A stretch of DNA of 64,000 nucleotides. It comes from Hedera helix (Eukaryota; Streptophyta; Magnoliopsida; Apiales; Araliaceae). The notes beneath the pieces were generated by a model that ran no database searches, had not been told where the DNA came from, and saw only the letters and a list, made by a program, of their open reading frames with translations. The position numbers and the translations under genes were made by a program. Each line of letters begins with the position of its first letter. Position 1 is the stretch's first letter. Where the stretch lies: positions 7,290,764 through 7,354,763 of the forward strand of contig OX359283.1 in NCBI GenBank assembly GCA_947179155.2. The letters are read 5' to 3'. Positions 12,042 to 24,730 of the stretch are shown here, in pieces.

Positions 12042-12930
12042 ATGCCAGAGATCGGGTAGTAGAGTGGAGTCATCGAGGAGGAGTGTGTGAACAAACACAT
12101 TGTCCTAGTAGAGCCGACTGAGCCAATGGAGCTAGTGTTGCAGAGGGAGATTGATTCAGACTTCGATGGGAGCCCGTTGTAGGTCGAGTTATGAGGTTAT
12201 ACAGTGAGGACGAGACCGAGGAGATTAATGATGCTGAGGAGGATCAACAGGTATATACTGAGGATGATGATGAGCCGTTGAAGTATGCGGATGGTATGGG
12301 CACTACTACCAGCGACATCATTGAGGAGTTAACCAATAGGAATAAGGAGCTAGCGGAGAGAGTTTATCACTTAGAGGAGGATAATTGAACCCATCAGGAG
12401 ATGAAGTATCGATATAAGGATGCGGCATATCAGATGTCCGATGAGGTGATCGACTATAAAGGAGCGGGTGGCGAAGCTAGAGTCTAAGGCACATGAGCGC
12501 CATCAGACTACTACCTTACTGGGGGTTGTGGTACATCATCTCCTCGAGAGGAATGTAGACTTGGTTAGTGAGCTGGAGTAGTCCGAGATTCGGGCTAAGG
12601 GATTCCAGACAGAGATTGATAAATTGCAGACACGGTTGGAAGAGATGACAGCTGAGTTTGAGTTGGAGATAGCGGATAAGATTCGCATATCTGTTGAGTG
12701 AATGAGGGCATCCAAGAAGGCAGATGAGCTTGAGACCGAGGTTAGGACTAGACCAGCCAGGTTTGATTCACTCAGTTTCGCCATGGATATAGCCTTTGGT
12801 AGGCCAAGGAGTAGGATTCTGAGGCATCCTCGAGAGGAAGACCTGAGTCGCCGCTCTGTGAACCGTAGGGTAGTCGATATGATCCTCTGAAAGGAGCACG
12901 GGGAGGCTGTGTATCGTGAGATGCACCACC
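12042..12930 (+). pseudogene. Extra acidic/coiled-coil reading frame between primer site and gag
   Basis: From an ATG at 12042 the plus strand encodes a highly acidic, heptad-rich protein in several frame segments. The segments are 12042-12180 (stops at the fifth and sixth codons), 12191-12388 (EDETEEINDAEEDQQ, then EELTNRNKELAERVYHLEE), and later pieces to 12890 (for example KLQTRLEEMTAEFELEI). The last parts form a predicted coiled coil. It precedes gag and is not Gag itself. Several large plant gypsy elements carry an additional 5' frame of this sort, but I cannot name its function. Stops and shifts at about 12183, 12386, 12470, 12580, 12699 and 12888 show it is dead. Confidence 0.5.
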
Positions 12931-13325
12931 ATTAGCTATGTTACGATTTTAGCTTGTATATAGATGCAGTTAGTACCCACTTTTATTCATAGTATGGACT
13001 GGTATATGTTGTAAATCCCACTATTTTGTCTAAATTTGGGATAGTGATTGACCCCGACTTTTATTTTATCATAGGGGTAGGTTGGTTTCTATCCCCACAT
13101 TATGTTCTTTAGGGGATAGCTATCGGTTGGTGAGCATTTATACTAGTATGCCACAGGTTGTCACGTGATGTATTAAAATAGTGGTATATGAATATAAATG
13201 CAGTTATTTTATCTCTGTGAATTGAGATTGAATTGTTTTTAACTGTTAAATGTAAACATAAATAAAATGTGGCATGAAACGTAAAAGCACAAAATAATAA
13301 CATAAGATCATGTTTACTTCAGACC
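12931..13325 (+). other. Non-coding spacer between extra frame and gag
   Basis: About 395 bp rich in T, without coding signal. The position suggests an internal leader or intron-like spacer in front of gag. I see no clear paired splice sites. Confidence 0.35.
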
Positions 13326-13574
13326 ATGCCGCCAAGAAGAGGAAACTAAATCCCGTGCGTAGAGGAGTTGGTAAATAATGAGGAAGTTCCAGCAGACCCA
13401 ATGCGAGTTTTTGCACCTATGCTTGTAGAAATCATGCAGAATAGACCACCACCTATAGTACAACCCATAGTGAATCAACCAGGGACTCACTTGACAAATT
13501 TTAAGGATTTCAAACTGGTAGGACCGCCGGAGTTTCGCGGAACTATGGATCTAATTGAAGTCCATACATGGATT
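13326..13574 (+). pseudogene. gag stub of the chromovirus relic
   Basis: An ATG at 13326 encodes MPPRRGN and then a stop, a usual N-terminus for Tekay-type Gag. The frame from about 13368 continues with FAPMLVEIMQNRPPP and FKDFKLVGPPEFRGTMDLIE, matching the segment just before the capsid domain in chromovirus Gag. Similarity stops abruptly at 13574, where the sequence turns into minus-strand LTR. The capsid, zinc knuckle, protease, RT and RNase H that should follow are absent. Confidence 0.65.
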
Positions 13575-13851
13575 TTTATATATATATTTTTATCAATTTT
13601 TAAACATTTATTTTAATTAATTAAAATCTTCTTGGCATTTTCGTAATTAAGTGAAAAAAATTAGACCGGTGGCAAAACAGTATATAAACCGAACTTGAGT
13701 CCGCCGCGCATGTCGCTGACCTATCTCCTTCCTTGCACCAAACGACGTTGTTTCCTACGCCGGTTACAAGAAAATTGGTCGCCGCGCATGGCGCGGCCCT
13801 GCCTTCCATCCCTGAAACGACGCCGTTTAACTCCCGATTCCGGAAAAATTT
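13575..13851 (-). mobile_element. Minus-strand Ty3/gypsy LTR, left part, 3' end deleted
   Basis: This piece and 17170-18711 are the two halves of one minus-strand LTR separated by a later solo LTR. It resembles the internal part of the complete minus-strand LTR 24731-28620: GGCATTTTCGTAATTAAGTG here and GGCATTTCCGTAAATAAGTT at about 26761 are the same block, followed in both by a GC-rich segment with CGCGCATGGCGCG. By that comparison about 2 kb of the LTR's downstream end is missing at the 13574/13575 junction. Confidence 0.7.
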
Positions 13852-14157
13852 TGTGAGGACCTGAATTTTCGAGATTTCCTTGATAAAATTAAATAAGAAT
13901 TTAATTAACAAAATTATCAAAGTTGTTTAAACTATTTATTATTTTATGTGATTTAATGGGATTTAATTGGTAAATTAAATCTGTACAGAGATGGTGATAA
14001 ATGGTGTTGAATTAAAATAATTGAAAAGTAAATAAATTGTTTAAAAACAATTTATTCAGTTTTGTCGAAATTGCATATAATGGTACAATAAAATTGTACA
14101 ATTAAATTATTGTGGAGATATAAAAATTATTATTTAAATAGTGTGATGTGGTATTAT

Positions 14158-14266
<109 letters not shown>

Positions 14267-15599
14267 TTAATTGTGGTAATTATAAATTTCATTAATTATG
14301 GAAATTAAGGGATTAGTAATTATATTAATCCAAAGTTAAATAAAAAGTGAATGATGAAGGTAGTAAAAATTAAAAATATTGATTATATAATCAATCAATA
14401 ATTTTTCGGTGAAGGTTTAGAAATTGTTTAAGAGGAGGAAGTAATTTTATAAATTATATAATAATAAAATATATAATTTATATAAGGAAATTAAAGTAAA
14501 ATATTAATGGAAGAATAATTATATAAATTATATAAGAATGATTATATATAAGGGGATGAAATTAATGAGAGAGTAAATAAAGGTATAATTATTGGTTATA
14601 TAATTAATCAATAATTATGGAGGAATGTGTTAAAATTATTAAATAGGAGAATGTAATTATATAAACTATATAATAATAAATTATATAATTTATATAAGAA
14701 AGTTAATGCAAAATAGTAATGAAATGAAAAATGAATGAAGAGAATGAATGTTTTAAATTGTTAAAAATTATGTTTAGTATAATGGAAATTTTATGATTCT
14801 TATAAAGGATAATATTTCTGAAACGTAAACATGTTAATGTGACATGTTGTCCATATAACGAAGTGAAAAAGTATGAAAAATAATTTTTATATGTTATATG
14901 AATTATTTTATGAATTTTGGAGGTATAAATTACCTCATATAATTACATGCATGTCAATATGCGTGTACATAATTTGTCAAATAAAGTACCCAAAAAGGGT
15001 ATAAATATTATTTATAAATCAATTTATGATTTTTAGTGAATTAAAATAAATATTTTATATACATTATATAAAATATTTATTACACGAAATAATTACGTAA
15101 TGCATTAAAATATTTAATTATGCTCGGTTTTGTGTTATCTGAATTTGCTAAGTCGGTTGTGGCGTGTTGGCAAGGTCGGTGGACTTTTTAAGTTGGTAAA
15201 AGATGGTTAATTCCTTTGGTGATAAAAAGGAAAAGAAAAAGCAAGAAAAAGAAAAAGAAAATAAACAAACAAAACATTATCCACTTCTCCTTCTTCCACC
15301 CGACACCACCACCATGCCACCCAAGACCACCATAGCCACCAAGAAAGGAAAATATTTGATGTCATTCAAGTGAGAAACAAGCTTGAAGGAAGGTAAAATA
15401 ATTAATTTTGTTGGTTTATTTTGTGTTTTGGTGGTAAAATAAATTATATGGAAAATTAGTAAATAATTAGAATAATTATTCTAAATAATTTTTGGGTGTA
15501 TATCTATGGATTATATAATTTTTAGAATTGTTATGTTGTGAAAATTTGGTATAAAATGGATAATTTTTGGGAAAATTGGCATACTGTTCGCGGAAAAAG

Positions 15600-15800
15600 A
15601 AGAAAAAGAATTAAGGGCCGCCTGCGCAATGCGCGGAGGCCATTTTTTTCCGGAGGCTGGGGTATAAACGGCGTCGTTTTGGGACGCAACAGAGGGGGAG
15701 TCGCGCCATGTGCAGTGACCGAAATTGGCAGGCCGAACGACGTCGTTTGGCATAGTCGGCAGAGAAGGCCGCGCGCCATGCGCGACGACTACAACGCTGA
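15600..15800. repeat. GC-rich palindromic island in solo LTR
   Basis: A 200-bp GC-rich block in an AT-rich LTR contains inverted repeats: CCGCCTGCGCAATGCGCGG (15618), AAACGGCGTCGTTTT (15667) and GAACGACGTCGTTTGG (15735). The same kinds of palindrome recur in the islands at 13680-13830 and 26860-27020. ACGT-core palindromes are bZIP-type sites in plants, so a promoter role is possible but unproven. Confidence 0.6.
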
Positions 15801-17169
15801 AAATTACCAGCGTGCCCTTGGGCTTTTCCGTTAATACCGAGCGTGTCCTAGAAGCGTGAAAATTATGAAAATAGCCCTGAACTTTTCTGAAAATGACCAG
15901 CGTGTCCCCAATGTCGAGGAAATTACGAAAATTCCCCTAGAAATTAGTTTTTAATTAAATAAATGTTTGAAAATTGTTTAAAAATTATAAAAAAATATTT
16001 AAAATATAGAAATGATATTTGGGCATTACATTTAATATTTTTGTAAAAATATTAAATATTGGGGATTAATATTTAAATATTTTAAATATTAATCTAATAA
16101 GGTTAAAATTTAAAAAATGATTAAATGAAAATCCGGACAACCAAATATACTAAATTTTATCCGACGAGCCGGGTTGTCCGCAGGGAATGTATTTTATATT
16201 AAATTAAATTAATATCATAAAGGGATAAATACTTATTAATTGATTATTTTATGATCATAGGTTGTACGAGAAGCATTATAAAATGAGTATTTATTAATTA
16301 ATTCCACAATCCAGGCAAGTTCTTCAGTACTTTTATGTTAAATGTTTGTCTGTTATGATATGTAATTATTGTTTCAAATGCATATAAATTATGTGTAATG
16401 TGATCTGTGAATAATATGACAACAATGTGTACTTTGTGCTATAATATGAATGTATGTGAGATATAATGCTTAAGTAGAAGCACAACACATGATGTATGAC
16501 ACACACAGAGCATGCTATGCTATGTGCTACGTGAAGCATGAAAGGTGTAAACTGTTGAACTTACTGAGCCGTTGTGCTCATTACTTGCATAATATACATT
16601 TTTGCAGTTAAAGATATAAATTTCAAGAATATCGGATTATGTTAGAGATGGATCAACTTAGAAGGTTGTAAATGAAACTGTTATATTCAATGTGGTAAAT
16701 TGTAAAGTTTATATTGATGTTTCGTATGTACATATATTTTAGATCCAGATAGGACGAATAGAGTTAAATTGTGAACCGTGATTGTTCAAGATGATTATTA
16801 CGATAGAGAATATTATATGTCTAATTATAAATTATGAAACAAAGAAGGTTGTATGGATATAAACAATATTAAATTTTGAATGTTGAGTTCTACGATATTT
16901 GTACCGAAAGAAAATGTAAAGGTTACGATCTAGAGACTAGGATCGAGACATTAAGTTTTTTAATGTCCAAATACTTTAATACAATGATTGAGAAAAAAAA
17001 TTATATTGAAAAATTTGGTAATTGAGGAATGTAAAGTCGATTATTGGATTAATTAAAATGATTAAAGATTTATTAACGGACCGAAATTTGGACGTTAAGG
17101 AAAATAATGTATAATAAATATAAATTTAAGGTAATAAGGTTAGTCGAATTTCGGGGTCGTTACAAATTT

Positions 17170-18025
17170 GGCCGCCGCCCAATGCGCAGGCGACCCTTTT
17201 TTTTTTCTTTCTTCCTCTTCCGTTAACAGTAAGCAACAAGAAACATTTTTACCATTTTTGTTCACCATTTCCATAACATAAATACTTTAAACATCATGAA
17301 ATCCATAAATACACATCAAAATTTATATAGAATAATTATTCTAATTATTTACTAATTTTTCACAAAATTATTTTATCACCAAAATTACTAAAATAAATCA
17401 AATAAACTAATTTTATACCTTTCTTAAACTTGGAAATTTTCCTTGGAGGCTTGTTTTACACCTTGATGGCACTAAAATTTCTCCTTTCCTTAGTGGTGGT
17501 GGTGCTCGGTGGCGGTGATGGAGGAGGAAGAAAAGAGAGATATGAAATGATTTGTTTTGTGTATTTGGTAATTGCTTTTATTATTTTATTATTATTCCTT
17601 TGCTATTACATATATATAAATCTTAATCATATGAATAGGTTTTAAGTATTACTCCAAGTCCACTGACTTGGAGTTTTATTCGGTAAAAATAATGCACAAC
17701 TCCCAATTTAATACATTACGTAGTTATTTCGTGTAATAAATATTTTATATAATGTATATAAAGTATTTATTTTAATTTACCAAAATTCATAAAATGATTT
17801 ATAAATAATATTTATATATTTTTAAGGTACTTTACTTGATAAATTTTGTACACGCATAATGACATGCATGTAATTATATGAAACACTTTATACTCCCAAG
17901 ATTAATAAAATAACACACATAACTTAATAAAATTAAAAAAAAAATCACGTTTCAACTTTGCTACATATACATTACGTAAACATCCATGTATTTTCTATTA
18001 CTACATAATATATACATATATCAAT

Positions 18026-18093
<68 letters not shown>

Positions 18094-18711
18094 TCACATA
18101 TTTAAATCACAAAAATATTAAATCTCATAAAAATAGAAATAATTCTATTTTACACAAACACAATTTATCTTATTAAAAATAAGAATTATTCATATTTATT
18201 TATTAATTATTCTTTTTCACTATTTCATTTATTTTATATAAACTATACCATACAATATTGTATAATTTATATAATTATTACCTTTTCCTTAACAAATTTA
18301 TTTTCTTGTATAAATTATATATTTACTCTCATATAATTTATATAATCATAAATTCCTTTATATTTAATTATATTTCCTTATATAAAATATATAATTTATT
18401 ACTATACATTTTATATAATTAGTTACTCTCCTTAATAATTCCCAAAATTCCCCTTAATAATTAATTAATCTATAATCAATAATTTTGACCTTGTTAATTC
18501 TTTCGTTAATATTTAATTTAATTTAGGATTAATTTCCAATATTAATCCCCATTTTATTGACACAATTCATTAAATTAGTAACCGTAACAATAAAGTATAT
18601 ATATACATAATTAATTTACACAGCTCACATTACCTACCTAGTTTAAATAATTAAAATACACATATTTTATTTATTTAAACTTTTACACGTCATAATATCC
18701 TGGATATTACA
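17170..18711 (-). mobile_element. Minus-strand Ty3/gypsy LTR, right part with LTR start
   Basis: Continuation of the LTR fragment 13575-13851 after the solo LTR and its duplicated aattt. The right edge, ...CCTGGATATTACA at 18711, is the minus-strand TGTAATATCC LTR start. It contains a TA tract (18029-18091). The 71-codon open stretch at 17430-17645 reads as low-complexity sequence and is not supported as a gene. To the right the sequence returns at once to chromovirus integrase, so this LTR inserted into the integrase region. Confidence 0.7.
18029..18091. repeat. TA dinucleotide microsatellite
   Basis: About 31 TA units in the minus-strand LTR. Confidence 0.95.
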
Positions 18712-19318
18712 AGCTTTATATGGGAGAAAATGTAGAACACCTCTATGCTAGGATGAGATAGGAGAACATCGACTGTTGGGGTCAAAATTGGTTCAACAGA
18801 CTATAGAAATTATCAGAGTAATAAGAACTCGACTAGTAGCAGCTCAAGACCAACAGAAGAAATATGCAGATTTACATCGACAGAAGTGAGATTTTAAAGT
18901 AGGAAGTTTTGTGTTTATGAAAGTGTCTCCCTAGAAAGGGAAGATCAGACTTGGAAAGAAAGAGAAATTGGGTCCGAGGTTCATAGGACTGTTCAAAATA
19001 TTAAAAAGAGTGGGTGAAGTAGCGTACGAGGTAGCTCTACCCCCTGAACTGGAGCATATCCACAATGTGTTTCACGTGTCAGTGTTGCGGTCATACAAGC
19101 CTGATTACAAACACGTCATATCCTATGAGTCGATACAAGTTGAGAAATATTTATCATATGAAGAAATTCTTGTCACGATATTAGATAGGAAAGAACAGAA
19201 ACTACGAAATAAGGTTATAAATTCTGTCAAAGTCTTCTGAAGGAACCACAACGCTGAAGAAACTACATGGGAACTTGAAGAAACGATGAGGACTAACTAT
19301 CCAAATCTTTTTGAGTAG
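18712..19318 (+). pseudogene. Chromovirus integrase C-terminus and chromodomain, broken
   Basis: The plus strand reads the end of a Ty3/gypsy integrase. The GPRFIGLFKIL block (about 18968-19003) and FHVSVLRSYKPD (about 19070-19105) are hallmarks of the integrase C-terminal region. They are followed by a chromodomain, which in chromoviruses steers integration towards marked chromatin, with YEEILVTILDRKEQKLRNK and then an ETTWELEE segment, ending at TAG 19316-19318. In-frame stops lie at about 18887, 18932 and 19238; the last two look like Trp codons changed to stops. The catalytic core is missing to the left of the LTR junction. This tail is what assigns the whole 8045-22834 element to chromoviruses. 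Confidence 0.85.
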
Positions 19319-19352
19319 TCTAAATTTGTAATTCCAGGGACAGAATTCTTAT

Positions 19353-19364
19353 AAGGGGGGAGAA
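19353..19364 (+). other. Polypurine tract of chromovirus relic
   Basis: AAGGGGGGAGAA directly abuts the 3' LTR start. In the live element it primes plus-strand DNA synthesis. Confidence 0.8.
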
Positions 19365-22300
19365 TGTAATGACCACGAATTCTATTTGTTATTGTAATTA
19401 TAATTATTAAATAATTAACAATGAATTACAAATTTTGTACTAATTAATTGTGCATTAAATAATTTAATGAATATACTTATGTATGTATATATTTATCTAA
19501 GTAATAAAGCAATGTGATATAATTAATCAAATCAAGTCTAATTAGATTATATTATAAGTACAAATGAGGTATTAAACTAGGTCAGATTAATTTACCTAGT
19601 AGTCCCTGTAATCAATTTAAACCTCGATCCATGTAATACTTAAATTAGCCCAATTCTTATTTTAATTAAATGTAACATAGATTATTTAATGTTAGCCCAA
19701 TAGAACAATTAAATTGAGCTCAAACAAATTAAATGGATGAGCTCAACATATTTAATTCTTAAGTCTAAAGTGGAGCCCAATAGAAAGTCATAGTGCTGGT
19801 CAATATATATATGTAAATATATGTATGTATAAATTGACATTAAAAATAAACCAAAAATGGGGGAATAAACCCCATTTGGCCAGCACATCTAGGGGACCCA
19901 CTTGGGTGGCTTGTTTGCTTCACATTTCTTATTTCACACACTAAGATTTGGTGGTTGAACAACCCTAGTCAATCACCTAGTCATTTTTCATGTCAATCTA
20001 TTAAATAGTAATCCTAATTAGCCTCTTAATTGACCAATACTAGTAAGTTAGAAAGTTAATGAATGATTATCCAAGTGCTATATATAGAGTGCCTCACCTT
20101 TGTGTTATGTTAGTTGGTCATTTGCTAGAGCATTTTAGAGAGAAATGTGAGCTTTCAAGAGAGAAAAGAGATAATACACTTGTGAGTTGAGAGTTCCTTA
20201 AATAAATTACTAGAGAAGGAGCTTGGTGGATTACATAAAGCCTCATAACTTACTTTGGAATGAGAAGAAGAAGAGCACATAAGTCCATAAGGTTAAAAAG
20301 TGCTCTAACTCTTCTTTAGTCCATTTTATGGTCTATATATGTGTTAAGTGGTCAAAAATGTATTTTTAACCTATCAAAACTTGTTTTGATGGTCTAGAAG
20401 TCTTAAGTTATGTTATATTGGTATATTCAATGTTTGATATGTTTAAATCATGTTTTGGTATGTGTGGTATGCATATAAACGGAAGAAAAGACTATATTAA
20501 ACTTTACTGGTAAAACCATAGATGACTATGTGCTATTTAATGTTGTAGTTTGAAATGTACAAGTTGGAAAATGGATTTCTATGGCTAGAAAGTTACATAT
20601 ATGAGTTATAAAGAAAACCCAACTTAAATCTTTCAAAAATATGGAAAAATGAAGAAATTATGGCTTTTACAGCAAAACATGACATTTTGAAACCCTAGAT
20701 GGTTCGATCATAAATTTTGTGTCAAAACATTCTCAAAAATGTGATCGAACCATTAAATATTGTAAAATAAGAAGTTAGGATGATAACAAAACTGAGTTCG
20801 TGTTATTTGGATGTATAGATTTCATTTTATTTAAGTTTTAATCAAGATAATTCAAGTTGAAAATCTGCCAAATTTTTGGAAAGAAAAACACCGAGCACTG
20901 GCGGTGCTAACTCAGCACCGGTAGCGCTCGGGGCCTCTGTTTCTAGTGCCGGCGGCGCTGGACTCGGTTCATTCCGAGCGACGACGACGCTGGGCCGATT
21001 TTCTGGTTTTTGCCGGATAGGGTCGGGTCAGTTTTGGTCGGGTCAAGTTGAGTCAGAAAATGAAAAATGCTCTAAAAATTACTTTATTATTTTTAGATTC
21101 AGTAAATGTAGTTTAAAAATTATAAGTTGTTAATTTAATATGTAAATGGGAATAAATATTATTAAAGGATTAATAACAATAAGAAATTTATAAAATATTA
21201 TTAAATGAATAATAGTATTAGAAAATTAATAATATTAGTAATGGAATAAAGTATTATTAAATAATTAATAATATTAATAATGTAATAAAATATTATTAAA
21301 TGGTTAATAATATTAGATAATGAATAAAATATTATTAAATGATTCATAATATTAGAATATGAATAAAATATTATTAAATAATTAATAATATTAGATAATT
21401 AATAAAATATTATTAAATGAATAATAATATTAGAAAATTAATAAAATATTATTAAATGAATAATACTATTAAAAAATTAATAAAATATTTTTAAATGATT
21501 AATAATATTAGTAATTGAATAAAATATTATTAAATAATTAATAATATTAATAATGTAATAAAATAATATTAAATGATTAATAATATTAGATAATGAATAA
21601 AATATTATTAAATAATTAATAATATTATATAAGGAATAAAATATTATTAAATGATTAATAATATTAGATAATGAATAAAATATTATTAAGTGATTAATAA
21701 TATTAATAATTTGATAAAATATTATTAAATGATTAATAATATTAGATAATAATTAAACTATTATTAAATGATTAATAATATTAAAATGTTAATAAAATAT
21801 TATTAAATAATTAATAATATTATAAGACTAATAAAATATTGTTAAATTGATAATAATATTAGATAAGAGTTTGAACTATATTAAATTAATATAGGTTTTA
21901 TATTATCAAGTGGTGATAATATTTTAAAAGTGTTTATATACCTTTAACTATATAATTATTTGGTTAAGTGTTATAGGTGTAAGATATATAGAGGTTATCA
22001 TATGAATGAATATATGATACTACTATAAAGATCAACTTGATTAAATGTTAGGTCTATTCAGAGAAAATTGAATTGAATTGGTTAACAGTAATCTACATAC
22101 GAGGCAAGTTCATTAACCTCACTCAAATTTTATATTGAGCAAGTTATCTAACTTTATTCAATTATTGTAAGACTCAGAACGAACAACCCTATATAAGGGG
22201 ATTATTTTTGTCAGGAAATCGACTTTTGCGTAAGATGTCTGAATGTTATGCATATACATAGGATGCAAGAGGATGATCCCCTCGAGTATCAAACTACTAA

Positions 22301-22834
22301 GGTGGCATATTTATATCTGTCTTACCTTTAGCAGCAATTCATGGTCTGTAAAGACCACTCAGCAGTAAAGATTCAATCATTTCTTTTACATTGAAAATTA
22401 ATTCTTGTTATTTCACAATTGTTATCTATTGTTAAAACATTTGATGTTATTTCCCATTTAATCATGATATATCTTGTATTAGCTGTTCTTCAACTTGCTG
22501 AGCAAGCTAGTTACTCACCCTTGCTATATCATGATTTATATTTCAGCTAAGCCCGAATGCTCTAAACCGGACAAAGGCAAGGGAAAAGTCAAAACTTAGA
22601 TTAGCTTAATGCATGCTAAATGAATTGTTTAATATGCAATTACTTTTGTAAATCTTTTGTAATCCCTTTAGATATGTATTGTTATGTTAAGGTTAGTAGA
22701 CCTTAGGATTATAGCATTTTTATAAAGAACCTTTATGTATTATTCCGTGATGTTTAAATGAAGATTTTGATATTAAGTATTGAATCGTGAAAACTAAACC
22801 CGAGGTTATGGAATCCGGATTTGGGGTCATCATA
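19365..22834 (+). mobile_element. 3' LTR of the chromovirus relic
   Basis: The LTR starts TGTAATGACC right after the polypurine tract and ends GGATTTGGGGTCATCATA at about 22834. The end was set by comparison with the minus-strand LTR 24731-28620, whose end is GGATTTGGGGTCGTCACA. At 3470 bp it has the same order of parts as the 5' LTR: GC-richer segment 20880-21010, AT-rich array 21150-21870, and a late block with GATCCCCTCGAGTA (about 22276). The terminal CA has become TA. Flanking bases (ggtca) do not match the 5' flank (gtcat) exactly. The open stretch 20876-21133 falls in the GC-richer segment and is not a gene. Confidence 0.7.
21150..21870. repeat. Tandem AT-rich array, unit about 39 bp
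   Basis: About 18 diverged copies of a 39-bp unit built on TTAATAATATTA...AATATTATTAAA, whose two halves are complementary. It occupies the same place in the LTR as the arrays at 9770-10520 and 25980-26640, although the unit differs. Confidence 0.8.
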
Positions 22835-23888
22835 GGTCAAGTATGTATTTTCATTCTCCTGGATTGTAATAGATGATGTTGATAAGAAATTTGAAATGCA
22901 GAATATGGTTATGTTTTGAAATGGTAGTTAATTCATTGTAATTGATTGTTTGTCATTCTCCTAGATTTGCATGATGTAAATTGTAGTTAACTGAATGTGT
23001 TTTTTTTACTCTATTGATTTTCTGTCAAAACTTAAGCAAAGTGCAACCATAAAAAACAACTTCATCCCCAGCCAAATAACAGAACCAATACATAAGTATC
23101 AATCAAAAGACAATTATCGAACTCCCAAATCACATAATCAACCAAAACAAAAATTTCTTAGCAAAATATACCATTAAACTGTCATCAAGTCATAACAACA
23201 TACTACTGATTAATATTTTTACATCTACCTTCATATATATAGATTACCCAAAAATTGTACAAGATATTCAAAGCCAAATTCCATAAGCAACATACATAAT
23301 GATTTTATATTGACAAACTGCCCAAAAATATACATATTGATTTTATAATCACAAACTGCAAGCAAAGTCTGATTTTATAATAAGAAACTGTCCAAAAATA
23401 TATTACTAGACCACTGTAATAGTAGATGCTAGTCTAATTGTTCCATTTCCAATTGAAAGGAATTCTTTTCCCCTTGATCTTCCGCACACATGTTTCATTT
23501 GCTGCCATTCTTGTTCCACTTGCACCATTAGTTGTTGATCCACTTCTAACTGATGTAATGATTTGACTTTCGCTTGCAACATGAGGTGCTCCACCTACAC
23601 TTGCAGCCATTCTTGAAAAATTTCTTACCTACATGGACAATTGCATTTACTTTTAGGCATTGAACAAGAGTTGTAAATACTAGAAGTGTTAAATGTAAAA
23701 AATATAAAGGGTGTCATATATAAATACATTCTTACTTCTTTTTAATCATGGACATTTTCACTACCAGATTTATTTCCATGTCCCCTTTCTTTCCTCTTCA
23801 CTTGCATAAAAGAGTGGCATTTTAAATTTTATACAATGACATAATTGAAACAATTATAGGCATGGATTTGATTTAAAATAGCTTACAT
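22835..23888. other. Unassigned sequence with a possible minus-strand gene remnant
   Basis: On the minus strand a 62-codon open stretch (23406-23594) extends in another frame from an ATG near 23608 with Ser/Gly/Ala-rich text and a basic end (KIKGKRIPF). A plausible splice donor-like GTAAG lies just outside near 23625. I do not recognise the family. It may be a captured host fragment or the end of a DNA-transposon gene. The rest (22835-23400) is AT-rich with short imperfect repeats of a GATTTTATAxTxACAAACTG type at 23299-23390. Its left edge follows the 3' LTR directly. Confidence 0.2.
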
Positions 23889-23943
23889 TTAACTTAGCAG
23901 GCCATAGTTGTGGTGCAAATTGTTATGGGCTAGTAGATGAAAA

Positions 23944-24215
23944 GATCCCCGTTGGAGACGAGACCCAACAAAGATGTTGGATACAAGACCTGAGGTAGAC
24001 GAGATGATCCCCGTTGGAGACGGGACCCCAGGAAGAGGCCAGAGATGAGAGCCAAGGTTGATAACCAGATCTCCGTTGGAGATGAGACCCAGTGAAGACA
24101 TCGAAGATGAGACCCGAAGTAGATAACCTAATTTCGGTTGGAGATGAGACCCAAAGAAGACGTTAGAGACGAGACCCGAGGTGGATGATACGATCTTTGT
24201 CAAAGACGAAACCCG
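23944..24215 (+). repeat. 62-bp minisatellite in 3' UTR of a Tat-type relic
   Basis: Copies start at 23944, 24006, 24068, 24130 and 24192 (partial), an exact 62-bp period with base changes. The core of each is GTTGGAGAYGRGACCC. The unit is not a multiple of three, which argues against coding. It lies about 220 bp before a polypurine tract and LTR start (24432-24445). Variable tandem arrays in this position are known for plant Tat/Ogre elements. Confidence 0.85.
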
Positions 24216-24431
24216 AATTTAGCCGCACAATACCCATTTTAGATAGTCCCGGTAATGATATCCAGTTTGATTAGAGAAGATACTTGACGTGGCCGCTAGA
24301 GACGATACTTGGTGAAAAAGGTATGAACCATTAAACATCCATCTTTATGAGCATAACCTTTCACATCAATTATATGTATCAGGTGTCGACATCTTTGTCA
24401 TGTTCATTTCATTTTGGTACATAAAATTGAC

Positions 24432-24444
24432 AAAGAGGGGCATC
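24432..24444 (+). other. Polypurine tract of Tat/Ogre-like relic
   Basis: AAAGAGGGGCATC is followed by TATAGACACC. The young gag-only element has, on its own sense strand, AAAGAGGGGCAGC followed by TGTAGACACC. The match identifies a plus-strand Tat-type 3' LTR junction with the LTR's second base mutated. Confidence 0.7.
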
Positions 24445-24730
24445 TATAGACACCTAAAAAATTTCACTTGTCTTCGAACCATGACGCGAGGGCAACATCG
24501 TCATTTCACCAAATATACAAGCAAGGGTTATAAACCTCAAGAATTAGTATTCAAAATAGTAGTCAAGGACATTATAGTCATTTCACATCTTAGGACACAA
24601 AGGTCATTAATTAATTTGTCAAGAAAAATTTAGTCATTTCACCTTTTAGGACACAAAGGTCATTAATTCAATTGTCAATGGTATTTTGGTCATTAGCCAA
24701 AATCTCTAGACTTTCCTTTTATGGAAAATT
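24445..24730 (+). mobile_element. 3' LTR start of Tat-type relic, joined to another LTR
   Basis: It begins as a Tat/Ogre-like LTR (TATAGACACC, then a GAGGGCAACATCGTCATTT block paralleling GAGGGTAAAATCGTCATTT in the young element). From about 24540 it contains repeated phrases of the type GGACATTATAGTCATTTCA that also occur in the solo LTR 58922-61604 (60230-60470). I cannot place the changeover exactly. It is interrupted at 24731 by a solo LTR and resumes at 28626. Confidence 0.45.

Noticed and set aside
23889..24203. 104-codon minus-strand open stretch over the 62-bp repeats
   Set aside because: The unit is not a multiple of three, so each copy is read in a different frame; it is an open stretch by chance.
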